Of a stretch of 64,000 bases of DNA, positions 1-19,878 are shown in pieces. The notes under the pieces are model-generated. The model saw only the letters and a program-made list of their open reading frames with translations. It was not told the DNA's origin and ran no database searches. Source of the stretch: Setaria digitata. Lineage: Eukaryota > Nematoda > Chromadorea > Rhabditida > Setariidae. The first letter of the stretch is position 1, and each line of letters starts with the position of its first letter. Location: NCBI GenBank assembly GCA_003640385.1, contig RCAB01000002.1, positions 806,001 to 870,000 of the forward strand, given 5' to 3'. A program made the translations under genes and the position numbers.

Positions 1-969
1 TCCTACAAGTTTTTGATAGGTGTTGAAATTGTTCCGGAGGCTGTTGAAGATGCAGTGGCAAATGCAAATGATAACAGTTTGACTGCGGATAGGTACAACG
101 AAGTTTTTATACCTCTAAAAATACCCTTAATGAATTCTTTCAATGTTCGAGAAATGAGGAAATGAATGTTTTCTTGTTACTATCACAAGAAAGAGAAAAA
201 TTTAAGTGTAAACTTTACATATACTTTGCCGCGTAGTGCACTCCTGGTTATATATATTTGCAGCTATAAGTTTGTGTCCGGTAAAGCAGAAAATGTTTTC
301 TTTCGTTTGGAACGGGTGGTACCGTCATGGGTTAATTTAAAAGCAGCAAATATAATAGGAGTATTAGATCCTCCACGCGCTGGAATTCATGAGAAAGTGA
401 TTATTGGATGCCGAGCGGTGTGTAATCTTTTATCCTGACTTTTTACTTTTGAGAATTCAATAATGAAGAGTGGTAGAATTTAAGGTATTCATATCTGCTT
501 CAGTACAAATGAAGGATTCTTTAATTCCATTTTAAGAATGTCAAAATTTTTGCCGCTGCTTGAAATGTGAGACCAAATAATTGTTGTAGCAAAGGTCGTT
601 TTATCAAAATAAAATAAAATGAGCAGGCAATCAGCATGGATAGGTAGTAGGTGGTAGGGTTGCTGAAGTTACACAATGTAAAGTTCCTAGGAACCGTAAA
701 ATTTTTTGAAAACATACAGTTACGAGTAAGTCTTTACCGGGAATGTGACATAGAAGTTTTTTTGTAAATTTGTTTTTCAGCTTACACAATTGAAACGAAT
801 TGTTTTTGTCTCCTGTAATCCATCTTTGGCAATGAAAAATATGGTTGACTTATGTCGTCCAACATCCAGAAAATTTGAAGGTGAACCATTCAGGCTAACT
901 TCTGTTACACCGGTCGATATGTTCCCCCAAACATCTCATTGTGAATGGGTAGTACAATTGGATAGATAG
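1..969 (+). CDS. TRMT2A: tRNA (uracil-5-)-methyltransferase, TRMT2A/TrmA type, 3' part
   Basis: C-terminal part of a SAM-dependent enzyme that makes 5-methyluridine in tRNA; the 5' end lies outside the window. Exons are 1-92, 264-417 and 781-969 (TAG), in phase through both introns. The first exon has the IGVEIVPEAVEDA motif of the SAM-binding Rossmann fold. It continues with SGKAENVF, then LDPPRAGIHEK (the family DPPR motif), then VFVSCNPS, whose Cys is the expected catalytic nucleophile of the TrmA/RlmD family. The end, VDMFPQTSHCEWVVQLDR, matches the usual family C-terminus. The DPPR and SCNP motifs are both intact, so the enzyme should be active. The call to TRMT2A rather than TRMT2B rests on overall similarity recalled from family knowledge. 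The next gene on this strand, ADH5, starts 1 kb downstream. Confidence 0.9.
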
Positions 970-1968
970 GTATAAGTAGCCGCCTCTTGTGCTAGTTCAG
1001 GTTTGTTTGTCGTAATTATTGTCAATTTGGCAGTACTATTGTTTTTTGTTAATGTTTAATATCTACTATATTTTCTTCTATTGTTTTCTTGGTCCATGTA
1101 TTTTGCGTTGTTTTCATATTCCTCTAGCGAGGCCTCACTCTTATTTCATCTTTCACAAAGCAATTGTAGGGTGTTGGAAANTTTTCATATTCCTCGGCGA
1201 GGCCTCACTCTTATTTCATCTTTCACAAAGCAATTGTAGGGTGTTGGAAAAACGTTGCACTACTGAAGAATTTTTTTTTTTTTTTTTTTGACACTGAAAA
1301 CTGCTCCATTTGTTTTTCACTTGCAATAATTTCCGATGAATTGATTTTAAATTTTAGTACTATTGCTAAAAGATACGATTAGTTTTGGTTATTGTTGTAA
1401 GAAATAATGCATTTCCATATGTTTAGTTCCGTACTTTAAAATACGTTTTTATAGACTAAATATTTTTTATATCCACCAGTAGTTGAAATACTTAATAGTT
1501 TTCAAAGACATTTCAATCTTTCGAGTGATTTGAAAAGTATATTTTGTATTTGGTTTTTAATAATAATAAAGAAAATAATTTGTCTAGTAATTGCTATCTG
1601 TTTATTTTCAAACTACTATTTCTTTTGCTGTTGGATTTCATATTTTTGGGCAGCAAAATTTTCTCGAACATAAAAAGCATGCTATTTTATTATTTGAAAA
1701 GTTTTTGATGGGATGAATTAAGAGTGTTTTGAATTTCTGATTGGTGAAATACTACAAATGAATGGATTTATTCTGTTTTGGTGGTCGTAGAGCAGTTCAG
1801 CATAGTAGCATTGAAGAGTTACGTGTTCGAATTTTCTTTCGGCATACATTTTAGAATTTGGGCAGAGATACAATTTTTAGAATTAGCTCTGTTCGAATTG
1901 CAACAATAGTTATAGATTTCTGTTGTGCTTTTCTGTGTATTGTATCCTGTCCGATAAATTTCTCTTTC
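970..1968. other. intergenic, TRMT2A to ADH5
   Basis: No coding frame is supported. The stretch holds the probable TRMT2A 3' UTR, with an AATAAA at 1565-1570, a duplicated 70-base segment split by an N (described separately), and a T run at about 1268-1289. Confidence 0.6.
1111..1250. repeat. 70-bp tandem duplication around an ambiguous base
   Basis: The segment 1111-1180 is repeated at 1182-1250 almost without change; the difference is CTCTAGCG against CTCGGCG. The two copies are separated only by the single N at 1181. Both begin TTTTCATATTCCTC and end GGGTGTTGGAAA. A one-base gap flanked by the same sequence on each side is what a scaffolder leaves when two contig ends overlap but are not merged, so this is probably an assembly artefact. 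Confidence 0.9.
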
Positions 1969-4950
<2,982 letters not shown>

Positions 4951-7259
4951 AGAATTCAGAAATTCAGACATCATCGTTATTCATATTCGATTATGTTCAA
5001 GTTCGTATGCAATTGAAGAGACATTATAATCAAAATTTATTTCCTTAGCCATTGTGATTTCAGTTTTTTTTTTTGTTGCTTATTCTGATTGAAATTTCAT
5101 GAATTTCCGTATGCTTATGTTTTTTTCCCATAATCGGGCAAGACTTCTCACTCCTTATTATACCTAATATAAATACGATAAGCCTTCTTTGGCGATGAAA
5201 AGAGTAATGAAGCTCTAATACTAACGGATTTCAAGAGTTCTTGACTCAGCATCTAGCACGAAAATCACCAAAAAAAAAAAAAGATGGAAGAGTATAAATT
5301 AACATTGTTGATACAAATAGAGGAAAAAATATATGAAGAAATTATTTGCATTCTTAAAAAAAATGCTAAGAGAGGTAAATATTGATTCCATTATCTATTT
5401 CCTTATTTTGCCTAATAACAAATTTTATAGACTCTTCGAGCTACGTTTCAGCATAACTAGAAGGAAAACCTAGTTACTGTTTGTACATAGTTATGCGTGT
5501 TACTTTACTCGTTTTTCAGTTCGCCTATGTAAAAATTTATTTACAGATTAATAAAGCTTATCCGTCTTGGTTATCTTTATGTTAATATAGATAGAAGAAA
5601 GGAAAGTTGATTGTATTTACACTGCACAGTAACATAGGAACCGTCACTTTGCTTTAGTTTTTTTTTAATGTTTTCCTTCTCGTCATGAATTTTTGTTAAA
5701 TAAAATCCCATGCGAATGATTCTTAATGTTCCTCATAAGCTTGTAGAGACACTGAAGCCATATCATATGTCCAACAATTTATAACAGACACAACCTGCCT
5801 GTAACGAAATTTGCACATTTTATAAATGTATGAGAAACGAACGAAAACGAGATACTGCGTTCCAGAAGCATGTCACCAACCGGTCGGGTCGTTTTTGTTC
5901 TGGTTCGCATTAACAAGTGATTACGCAATATTGCTTGCCTTCCCAACTATTAGACATATTAGAATCATTCCAACAGTAGGCTGGCTTTACTTACTGTAGG
6001 TCCAGTTAAGATTCATCTTTATTTTACTCTGGTTTAAACCAATTTAACTGTACTGCATATTAGTTGGGTCGGATGTCCATCCTGAGAAGTTCCAAAAAGT
6101 AAGGAAACACTTTTTTGAAGGTAATCTTTCCAACAATACAGTTTCAACTTTCACACGCTAAAGCGATTTCGGTGAGTTAAGCTTTCGTTAGATTATATTC
6201 AAACCGAAATTAAGTGATCAAAACTTAGCTCGTCTGAGAAGTGTAATGAATATATTCAGTTAGTGCGGCGAGTTTAACCACTCGCCTGTGCGACCACCAA
6301 TCTTGTGAAAAAAAAGTGTAATTTTCCTTGAAAGAGAGGTAATCCTATTTTGCAAGGGAAACAAAACTTTCAACAAAATAAAATGGAATATCACGGTACC
6401 AGTCGAAGCGGTGATCCTCACTCTGAATGTGGATAAACTCCAAAAATTCATCAATGAAGAGTACAATGTAAGTATTGTTACAGACTAGAATTCCGCTGAC
6501 TTCCTTTCTTTTGTTCAGTTCAATTTACGGGAAACCATGAAATATTCGCAGATTGTGACGTAAAATTATACACTCTAGTATTGAGGTCGTGAATTACAGA
6601 GACAACTAGAAGCTACGAACCAAAAATTGAAGGGAGAAATTAGAAGACGCTTCAAAAGGAATTCCCCACATGTCGATCCACAACAAAAAACATACAGTGC
6701 ACAGTTGAAACATGATTTCGATTCGATCTAATAGCACATCTTTGATACTCAGCTAAGCCAACCTTAAATTGTTGCCAATCACTGTCTGTTCCCCGTGCTT
6801 CGCAATCTCAATACATCTCCAACAGTGTATAGATCAAACTTGAATGAAAAATTGTCCCACTGCAGAAGTTAGTCACAGCAGCTTTTCATAATGAAGCTAG
6901 AGATAATTCAGTCCTGGCATTTCACTATCGGTCAGAATCACATAAACAACAGAGGGAAGAAACTGTTGTAAATTACATCAAAAAGAAACGGTCATAGAAA
7001 CGGCACAATGCGAGGGCCTTTCTGGATATTTGGGGAATACAAAGCCTGGTAAAATGTTTCGTTTTATTTCTTAAGCACAGCTCTTGGAAATCAAATTACG
7101 CACATTCGCTAGAATTTTAAGAACTTTTAAGAAGGTAAGTATATATTACGTCCCACATAGGTAATCATCAGATTTGTTTGATCGCATAACTTTATACCAC
7201 AACTGCTAAAACCAATACGAGTTTTTATGATAAAAAAATGAACCAATAACAAATGGAAA
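4951..7259. other. intergenic, ADH5 to RPS25 (convergent)
   Basis: No gene is supported. ADH5 and RPS25 converge here, so it should hold both 3' UTRs; AATAAA occurs at 5550-5555 in the + direction. The short open frames look random and have no recognisable protein motif. Confidence 0.55.
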
Positions 7260-8454
7260 TTATTCAACAATAGTATCATCCGCTTTCGTGCACCTTGTGT
7301 AAACGAGTTGCCCACCATGATGAACTACACATTTAATCATTCCTGCAAACACAAAGAAATTCTGTATGACCTTGACCAAAAGAAATACAAAATGTAAGTA
7401 ATAAATGCAATGTAACTTCGACCCATTACCAGATTTTTTTCTTTCAAAAGATCAAGAAACGAGGAAATGCTTGGCAGTTAGTAGAAAAGAGAGCAACCCA
7501 AGATAATGTGCAAACAGTTGTGACCTATAACTTTTTGATTTTAAAAAATGATGTTTTTTCGTTCAAAATAGTCAAAAATTTATATTCGTTTTGCGAGGAA
7601 AAAACCTCGCTCAATATAACAATTTAAAATGGCATAAGGGACAAAATTACTGCTAAAAGGAAAAATCCGCCAGTGAAAGAATTTAGTCGATATAACAATA
7701 AAATGTCTACACAAGGGAATGTTTTTCTTTCAAACCTCACTCCTCGTAAAGAGGGACATCATATAACTCGGCCTGCTACTTGAACAAGATTTCCAGTACT
7801 TTTCGAGAGTTATTTTCAATAATACATAGTGATACAAACCTTTTGCAAGAAGCTCTCGAAGTCCTTGCTTTGCTAAAGACGCGCGAACCTTCAATCTTTC
7901 CGACACTACTGAAGGTGTGATAAGCTTATATGTAATAACCTACAACACAAGTGGAATAATGTTGGGAAATTTGAAGCGGCGGAAACAACTTTTAAATGGA
8001 AAAAGTGTGTGCGCTATATAATCAAATCTCTCAGATGACATTAAGGAACTTAAGCGACAATCTCTGAACCTGCATCACTGAATTTCAGAAGTTGCAGTCC
8101 AACAGAATCATTTGCAATTTCTCGGCTTCCAGCTGTATTTAAGCATTGCTTCCCCACTATCATTTACACATAGTCATGCAACAGGCATGATTATAAGAGA
8201 AATTAAAAGAGCAAAAAATGTTTTAAGTAAGCAGAAACACAATTCGAGACACGTACCTCTTTATACAGCTTTTCGTAAGTTGCTTTATCGAAAAGCACCA
8301 TGTTGTTCAATTTGTCACGAACTTTTCCTTTGGACCACTTCTTCTTCTTCGCCTTACCGCCTCCTCCACCTTCCTTCTTTTTTGGTGCCTTCGAGACAGT
8401 TTTTGAATCGCCTTTTCCACCCTTACCGGATTTCGCTGCAGTCTTTGGAGGCAT
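7260..8454 (-). CDS. RPS25: 40S ribosomal protein eS25 (RPS25)
   Basis: Component of the 40S subunit head. Exons on the minus strand are 8454-8257, 7939-7840 and 7342-7260, all in phase, giving 126 aa (the family is about 115-125). Exon 1 encodes [15 protein letters not shown], a Gly/Lys-rich tail, then the invariant [18 protein letters not shown] and [14 protein letters not shown]. Exon 2 gives [20 protein letters not shown] with the winged-helix core, and exon 3 ends [16 protein letters not shown] followed by TAA. The ATG at 8454 is chosen because MPPK is the standard start and because an acceptor-like TTTTACAG ends 4 nt upstream. It is divergent from SEC23. Confidence 0.96.
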
Positions 8455-9936
8455 AATGCTGTAAAACTTCCAAAGAAATCTGATCAAAACCCACACCACA
8501 CTCCTCTTCCAGCACAGTCACTATGTATGCAAAAAAATAAATTAACGTCGAATTCATCATTCCCCACACTAGCTCATTCAGTCTCAAGTCCGACCAAACA
8601 ACCACTGGACAGATAAACTAGTGGCTTAACTAGAATTCTAATTACTTTGTCGAGAAATCGTCAATCCCGCAACAGAACACATACACCACATCTAGCTATA
8701 CCAGTCCTGCCCACCAAGAAACTACACCCCTACAGCTAACACACCCTACTACTTAGATAAGATCGTGGTTTGTCACGTTAGCAATCCCCATTGCGAAATA
8801 TGTACATCCCATGGTCTGTCTACATACTAGCAAGATGTTGTTGCAGGTGTTTTGGTGCGTACGGACAGACACTTCAGTGACACGGCAAGGGGTGATGCAG
8901 ATGGTTAGGACCTTATGGCCTCATTTATTTAAGAATCGTTGGAAGAGATAATGTGGTGGATATACTGATGAGTAATCATGCTTTATAAATGCCACAAAGC
9001 CGGGCTGATTGCGACACAGTATCAGGGATGGAAGCATTTAATCACTTTACAGGCTGATGGAATATATCCTATCTATAAGTAGTCCAAGTCTTCCATCAGA
9101 AAACCCAAGAAGTATTCAGTGTTGTAATGGAAGTAAACTGTGGAGGAGTGGTTTTAATATTGTCGGAACCACCAACTGTAATTGTGAATATCTTCCAGAT
9201 AACCTTTGCTACTTACAAAATTATTCCACCTAATCTAGCCAAATCTTCGACGTAGTATTTCTTCCTAGTTGACAAGTTTTATTAAATTTTACGTATAGAA
9301 GCTAATAACTTCGAGTGGCTCCGTCTTTCCAAGAAATTTGGCGATAATTAATTAGTACGACATGTCCATGAGTTGCATATCGCGTTTCTCGGATTGTACA
9401 CGTGGGCAGTTCCGCATTTCACGTGGCTTTTTCACTTTGGTAATTTAGAGAGCCGTTCTCTTTAACTTCACTTCAGCGAGAATGAGACAAACTAAGGCGA
9501 TCATTACATCAAGAAGTTAATTTAATTTTTTATGCTTCCGCCACTGCAATACGCTTCTAACAGCTTTTGTTTTTAAACATAATGTTGCATAATATACGAT
9601 GAAGCACTGCCATTTTTTCGCCCGTTGAAAGTCAGATAGTTTCAGTGAAGCTGACTGACAAGCATATAGAATCACTTGATGACCAGTATTTCCAATCTTT
9701 TTCTGGTCCTATGTCTGAATATCTCTATATCTAACTCGGATATTTTCGTGCTTCTCCAAATATGCCCATTTTTTTTTTATAATTCTGTTTTCGATCTGCT
9801 CAAGATATATTTCTTTTTCTCATATATTTAAATTGTACGATTTGTGTTGTGATTTCATTTCTCGATACATTTAAAATAATGGGCGCTTTTTTTAGTTCTC
9901 AAATTGCATAGCTTTTACAGGTCAGAGAAGAAGAAA
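8455..9936. promoter_or_regulatory. shared upstream region of divergent RPS25 and SEC23
   Basis: A 1.5-kb gene-free region between two divergent start codons, so it should carry both promoters. I see no convincing TATA or Inr pair. Each end carries an acceptor-like site: the complement of 8459-8466 (TTTTACAG, 4 nt before the RPS25 ATG) and 9913-9920 (TTTTACAG, 16 nt before the SEC23 ATG). Both fit spliced-leader addition, though an ordinary 5' UTR intron is also possible. Confidence 0.5.
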
Positions 9937-15709
<5,773 letters not shown>

Positions 15710-16420
15710 ATTACGATACTATATCCTTTTTCTGATTTCTCTTGTGATACGGCTGTGATGAAATCGTTTTCTTCACAATTGTTACCTGTTTGCCCCTTAT
15801 CATTTGTTTTCTTTCGTTGTATTTTTATGTCTTCGGAATAAAGGTATTTGCTGTCAACATAAAACTTCCAAGCCAGATCAATATGGAAAAGATGACCTGC
15901 TTAGTTGTCATAAGGATATAAGACACTTGTAGGTGGTGTGCAGCATTTATTTCGTTATGTTAGTCCTTTATTAATTTCAAAGAAACAGACTCCTACTTGC
16001 CCCGGAGGTTGATTTCATTATCTACTTCCTCTATATCAGTGAGACAAAACACTTCACAGTGACTCACTCCATTAGATAGCTGAGCGAAATCTTGCGCCAT
16101 CACATCTGCCAGGTAGCTGAAGTTGTGTCTTGTGAGGGAGATCTCTCTCCTTGATCAGGAGTTTCTGTGATTCTCACCATCCTTGTTGCAAAAAAAAGCT
16201 TAGTGTAATATTCCTTCTCCCAACTAGTCCTTGTTTCGGACTGAAAATCACTTATTGTATTCCAAGCACGACTAGGAAAGAAACGCTTGTCAAATAGCCG
16301 CTCTAATCTTAAACTGTTGAATTTACACTTCAGAGGCATTTTTAATATCTTTTTGACCGTCTCTATGACACTTTGTAAGTTTTTAACTGCATATTAGCAG
16401 ATTAAATTTCAGATACTGAA
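15710..16420 (+). terminator. SEC23 3' UTR with AATAAA, then spacer to gamma-SNAP
   Basis: A poly(A) signal AATAAA sits at 15837-15842, 128 bases after the SEC23 stop. The rest, to the gamma-SNAP ATG, shows no coding frame. AGs that could serve as a 5' acceptor occur within 50 bases of that ATG. Confidence 0.6.
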
Positions 16421-18971
16421 ATGGATGAAATAAAGAATCGCCGTGTTACAGAGGCAGTAGAATGTATCAGAAGAGCCGAAACACAGTGAGTTAATTCCGT
16501 AAACAATGTAAACCTTAGCTGATTTGAATTTTTTGTGTTACTGCAAATACAAGAATTCTCAGTATTCACGAAGTTTCACTGTAGAGTGGTCCTGTGCATT
16601 TCATTCAACATGAATGCATTGTGTCAAAACACTTCTTTGTGTGCTTGGAAATCCCTACATATGCATCTGTGGTTCTTTCTTTTTTTTTCGTATTTTAGCT
16701 TAAAAACATCGATCATAAAAATGAAATTCAAACCCGATTACGACAGCGCAGCAGTGGAGTACGACCGAGCTGCTGTTTGCTTCAAAAATGCTGCAGAAAT
16801 GGAAAAGTCGCGTGATGCTTATCTGAAAGCTGCTGAAATGCATAAAGAAAACGGCAGTTTGTTTCACTGGGCCAAGTAAGTAATTTGGCTCATAAGGTTA
16901 GCTCGTTATTTAAGGACTCGACATGAACATTGAATGATTGGACCGAAAATATAGAAAGAGTGTAGTAGCAGTAGCAGCGTACTTCTTTTTCCAAAATCCA
17001 TTTTATATCCTTTTTAAACTCGGAGCAGCTGGGAAAAAATTAAATATTACTTAAGGAACCAATTAGTTATTTTAAGTGATCCAAAAGCAAATATTGGTTA
17101 GGGTAGAAGTAAAATTTCTGTGGGTACGATTTCCCCCGTCCATTCAAAAATATTGTGATGTTAAAAAATGCTATTTCAACCTATTCAAACCAGATGTTTC
17201 CATTGAAGTGGTCGGATCAGAAATACTCTGATTATCCAAATGAAATATTTTTTCTGTAGATGCAATGAAAATGCAGCAATGATATGCAAGGAAATGGGTG
17301 ATAGCTATGGTGCGCTGAAGTACATGAATTTAGCAGCAGATGGATATGCTGAATCAGGAAGTAGCGACACGTCAGCTATGGCACTTGATAAAGCAGCCAA
17401 ATGTTTGGAAGATATTGACCCTGAAAAAGCCATTGAGGTTTTTACTTGTTTGGTCTTTTTAGGTAACGTACTTCTTTCTCACTGTAGCTTTAATGAACTG
17501 CGGCTCAAGTCACTATTGTAACTTTTTAATATGAATAAGTACATTCTCTTTGGAAGCTTCTTAGGCGTATATTTCTTTTTTGAAGTTTAGGTTGGTTCTA
17601 GGATTCCAAAAAGAGTGAATCTTTAAATTCATTATTTTTAGAACCCCGAAGTAAGTTCTTCCCTTCAACACTTCACTTTAATTTAAGTTAGTTTAAATTT
17701 AAATTGAATTGTAATATCAGATTGAAGGAACAGAAGGTAGAAGATGAAGATATGAAAGTTTTGGTTTAGTGAAATTCGTGCAGGTGTATCGCAAGGCGTT
17801 ATCAATGGTGCAAGACACTGATCGTTTGCGAATGAGTTGTGGATTTATGAATCGACTTACTAAACTATATTTGAAACAGAAACGATACAGGGAAGCTGCT
17901 GATGTGATTAGTGAAGAAATCGAAAAATATGAGGAAGTTAAAGTATTTTTTTTTGCTTATTGTTTTTCTTTTCGTTTATGTATAGAATTAAAAATAGCCT
18001 TTTTTGAGGGACATATGTTATAAGTTTTTCTAGGAAAAATTACCATAACTTCACAGTTTTTAAATCATAAATTTAATAAGGCTACCATTTAAAAAAAAAA
18101 AAAATAAAACAAAAGGGGAAGTATTTTATGAAGTTACTTATATGAAATCCGTTCACTTTTAAAAAGTAAGAATTTAAAAAAGATTGGATGTGGACTTATA
18201 TATTTTAAAATGCTATCTTTGGTATTCCCGATACTTCTCCTTGCTTGAGTAAAGTCCCATTTTTTGCCTCTTTTTGAAATGTTTTTTTCGTACAAGTCCA
18301 CTGTATGACATATTTTCCGTCCTTTGTATTTTAGGAAACTGGTCGAGTAGGACAGCTGACAACTGCTCTTGTTCTTGTACAGTTGGCATGTGATGATCCG
18401 GTAGCAGCGTCACAAAGCGTCCAAAATTTTTTGAAGTATACTGTTCTGCGTATGCTTCATCAGAAATCATTCTTTATATTTCCCAGTAACGAAACATATT
18501 TATTTTGTTCCTTGTTCATTTAGATGTTATAGGTCTGACGTTTCGGAAGATGCTAAAGTTTGCAGTGCATTGATTTTGGCTTTTGAATCGGGTGACAATA
18601 GCCTTTTTCAGCAAGTTCTTCAGCGGCCAATTTTAAGGGGTATGGATAATGAGGTAGTGATTATTAATATCACTTTTAAAATTTGTTTGCCAAATTCCTT
18701 TACAATTGTTTCTTTTCTCAATTCCTAAATATTCGGGGCAAAGGGACTTTTATATAGCATTTAAAATTTGGTGCTTAATTTCATCGAGTATTTGCATAAT
18801 AAAGTGGCTGAAGATTTGTCTAAATTCTCGCAATAGCTGAGTTGATTTTTTTTTCAGTACCTTCGTTTAATGAAAGAATTAAAAGCTGGTTCTGAATTAA
18901 CCGAAGGTAATGGTGGAAACAACGTCAATAACGCTCGGGAGGGAGAAAGTGATCAGGAAGATTTAAAGTAA
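16421..18971 (+). CDS. NAPG: gamma-soluble NSF attachment protein (gamma-SNAP)
   Basis: Adaptor that links NSF to SNARE complexes for their disassembly after membrane fusion. Seven exons: 16421-16485, 16699-16875, 17260-17437, 17784-17942 (or ending 17936), 18335-18435, 18524-18653 and 18858-18971; 305-307 aa, against 312 in human. The N-terminal helix region reads EAVECIRRAETHLKTS, then FKPDYDSAAVEYDRAAVCFKNA, which matches KPDYDSAASEYGKAAVAFKNA-type gamma-SNAPs and not alpha/beta. TPR-like helical repeats follow (SAMALDKAAKCLEDIDPEKAIE; RYREAADVISEEIEKYEE). The C-terminus is acidic and Gly/Asn-rich (GNGGNN, ESDQEDLK), shorter and less conserved. Two in-phase donors, six bases apart, make the end of exon 4 uncertain by two residues. 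Confidence 0.93.
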
Positions 18972-19878
18972 TTGTGCTTATGATTAAAACTTGAGAATGC
19001 AATGATTTCTTGGTTGTATCGTTTGAGTTGAGATTTTTGAAATGAAAATTATGTCAATAAATCAGGCATCGTAAAACTTCAAGAGGGTTTTTTCAGTGTT
19101 AAATTGGAGTTATCTTTCCAAACATTTCCGATAAGATTGTAAAAATATTTTATATTAAAGTTACTCGTCACATTATAATTTAATCTGCTGTCCAAACTTC
19201 AGCATTATCGATTAGGTAATTACATGTCGTTCGGCCATTTTGCTTTCAATTTAGTCGTAATTCCTTCCCCTGAGCAAAAATCCTGTCAGGTGCCCTTTAA
19301 GCTTTGTTTGTTTATGCTTCGTGAAGTCTATTTAATTTCTATTTTCTTAGTTTTGGAGGACAAAATCTAATTTTCTAGAGAATATGAAGCTTCTTCCAAA
19401 TCCAAGTAAGCTAAGTCCTTTTTCTGCAGTAAGTGATAAAGCTTAAAATTTGAGCGAACCATTAATCGATTAAATTTTAGCTCTTTACTTCAGTAATGTT
19501 GTTGGTAAAGGTTTAGTAACATGTATATTATTTAATTAGCTTTTCTCTCTTCCTCCTTAATTGGAATATTTGTTCCCGTATTGTGCTGTATTTCTTTTTT
19601 CCTTTTTTCTCTTTGTATTTTTCTGTTGTCCTTTTGTATTTTTTCTGCGTGGGTTATATTTACTTGTTTTTACTGTTTGTAAAATAAATATGCAGCTGCG
19701 TCTGATCTGCATTAACTAATGGCATGACAACCTCATAAGGAAGGGAAGAAAGGGTTTGCGACTGTTGAACTAAACAGAGGACGGATATTATTGGTATCTA
19801 ACAGTCGGTTCCCATGGTGATTGCTTTGAATTTATAGGATATATGCTTGAAGAGTTACTTTGAAGTGGCCACTCGACG
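18972..19878. other. intergenic, gamma-SNAP to the unrecognised gene
   Basis: No gene is supported. T-rich, pyrimidine-heavy stretches occur at about 19550-19680; a 5' UTR exon of the downstream gene could lie here but cannot be delimited. Confidence 0.5.
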
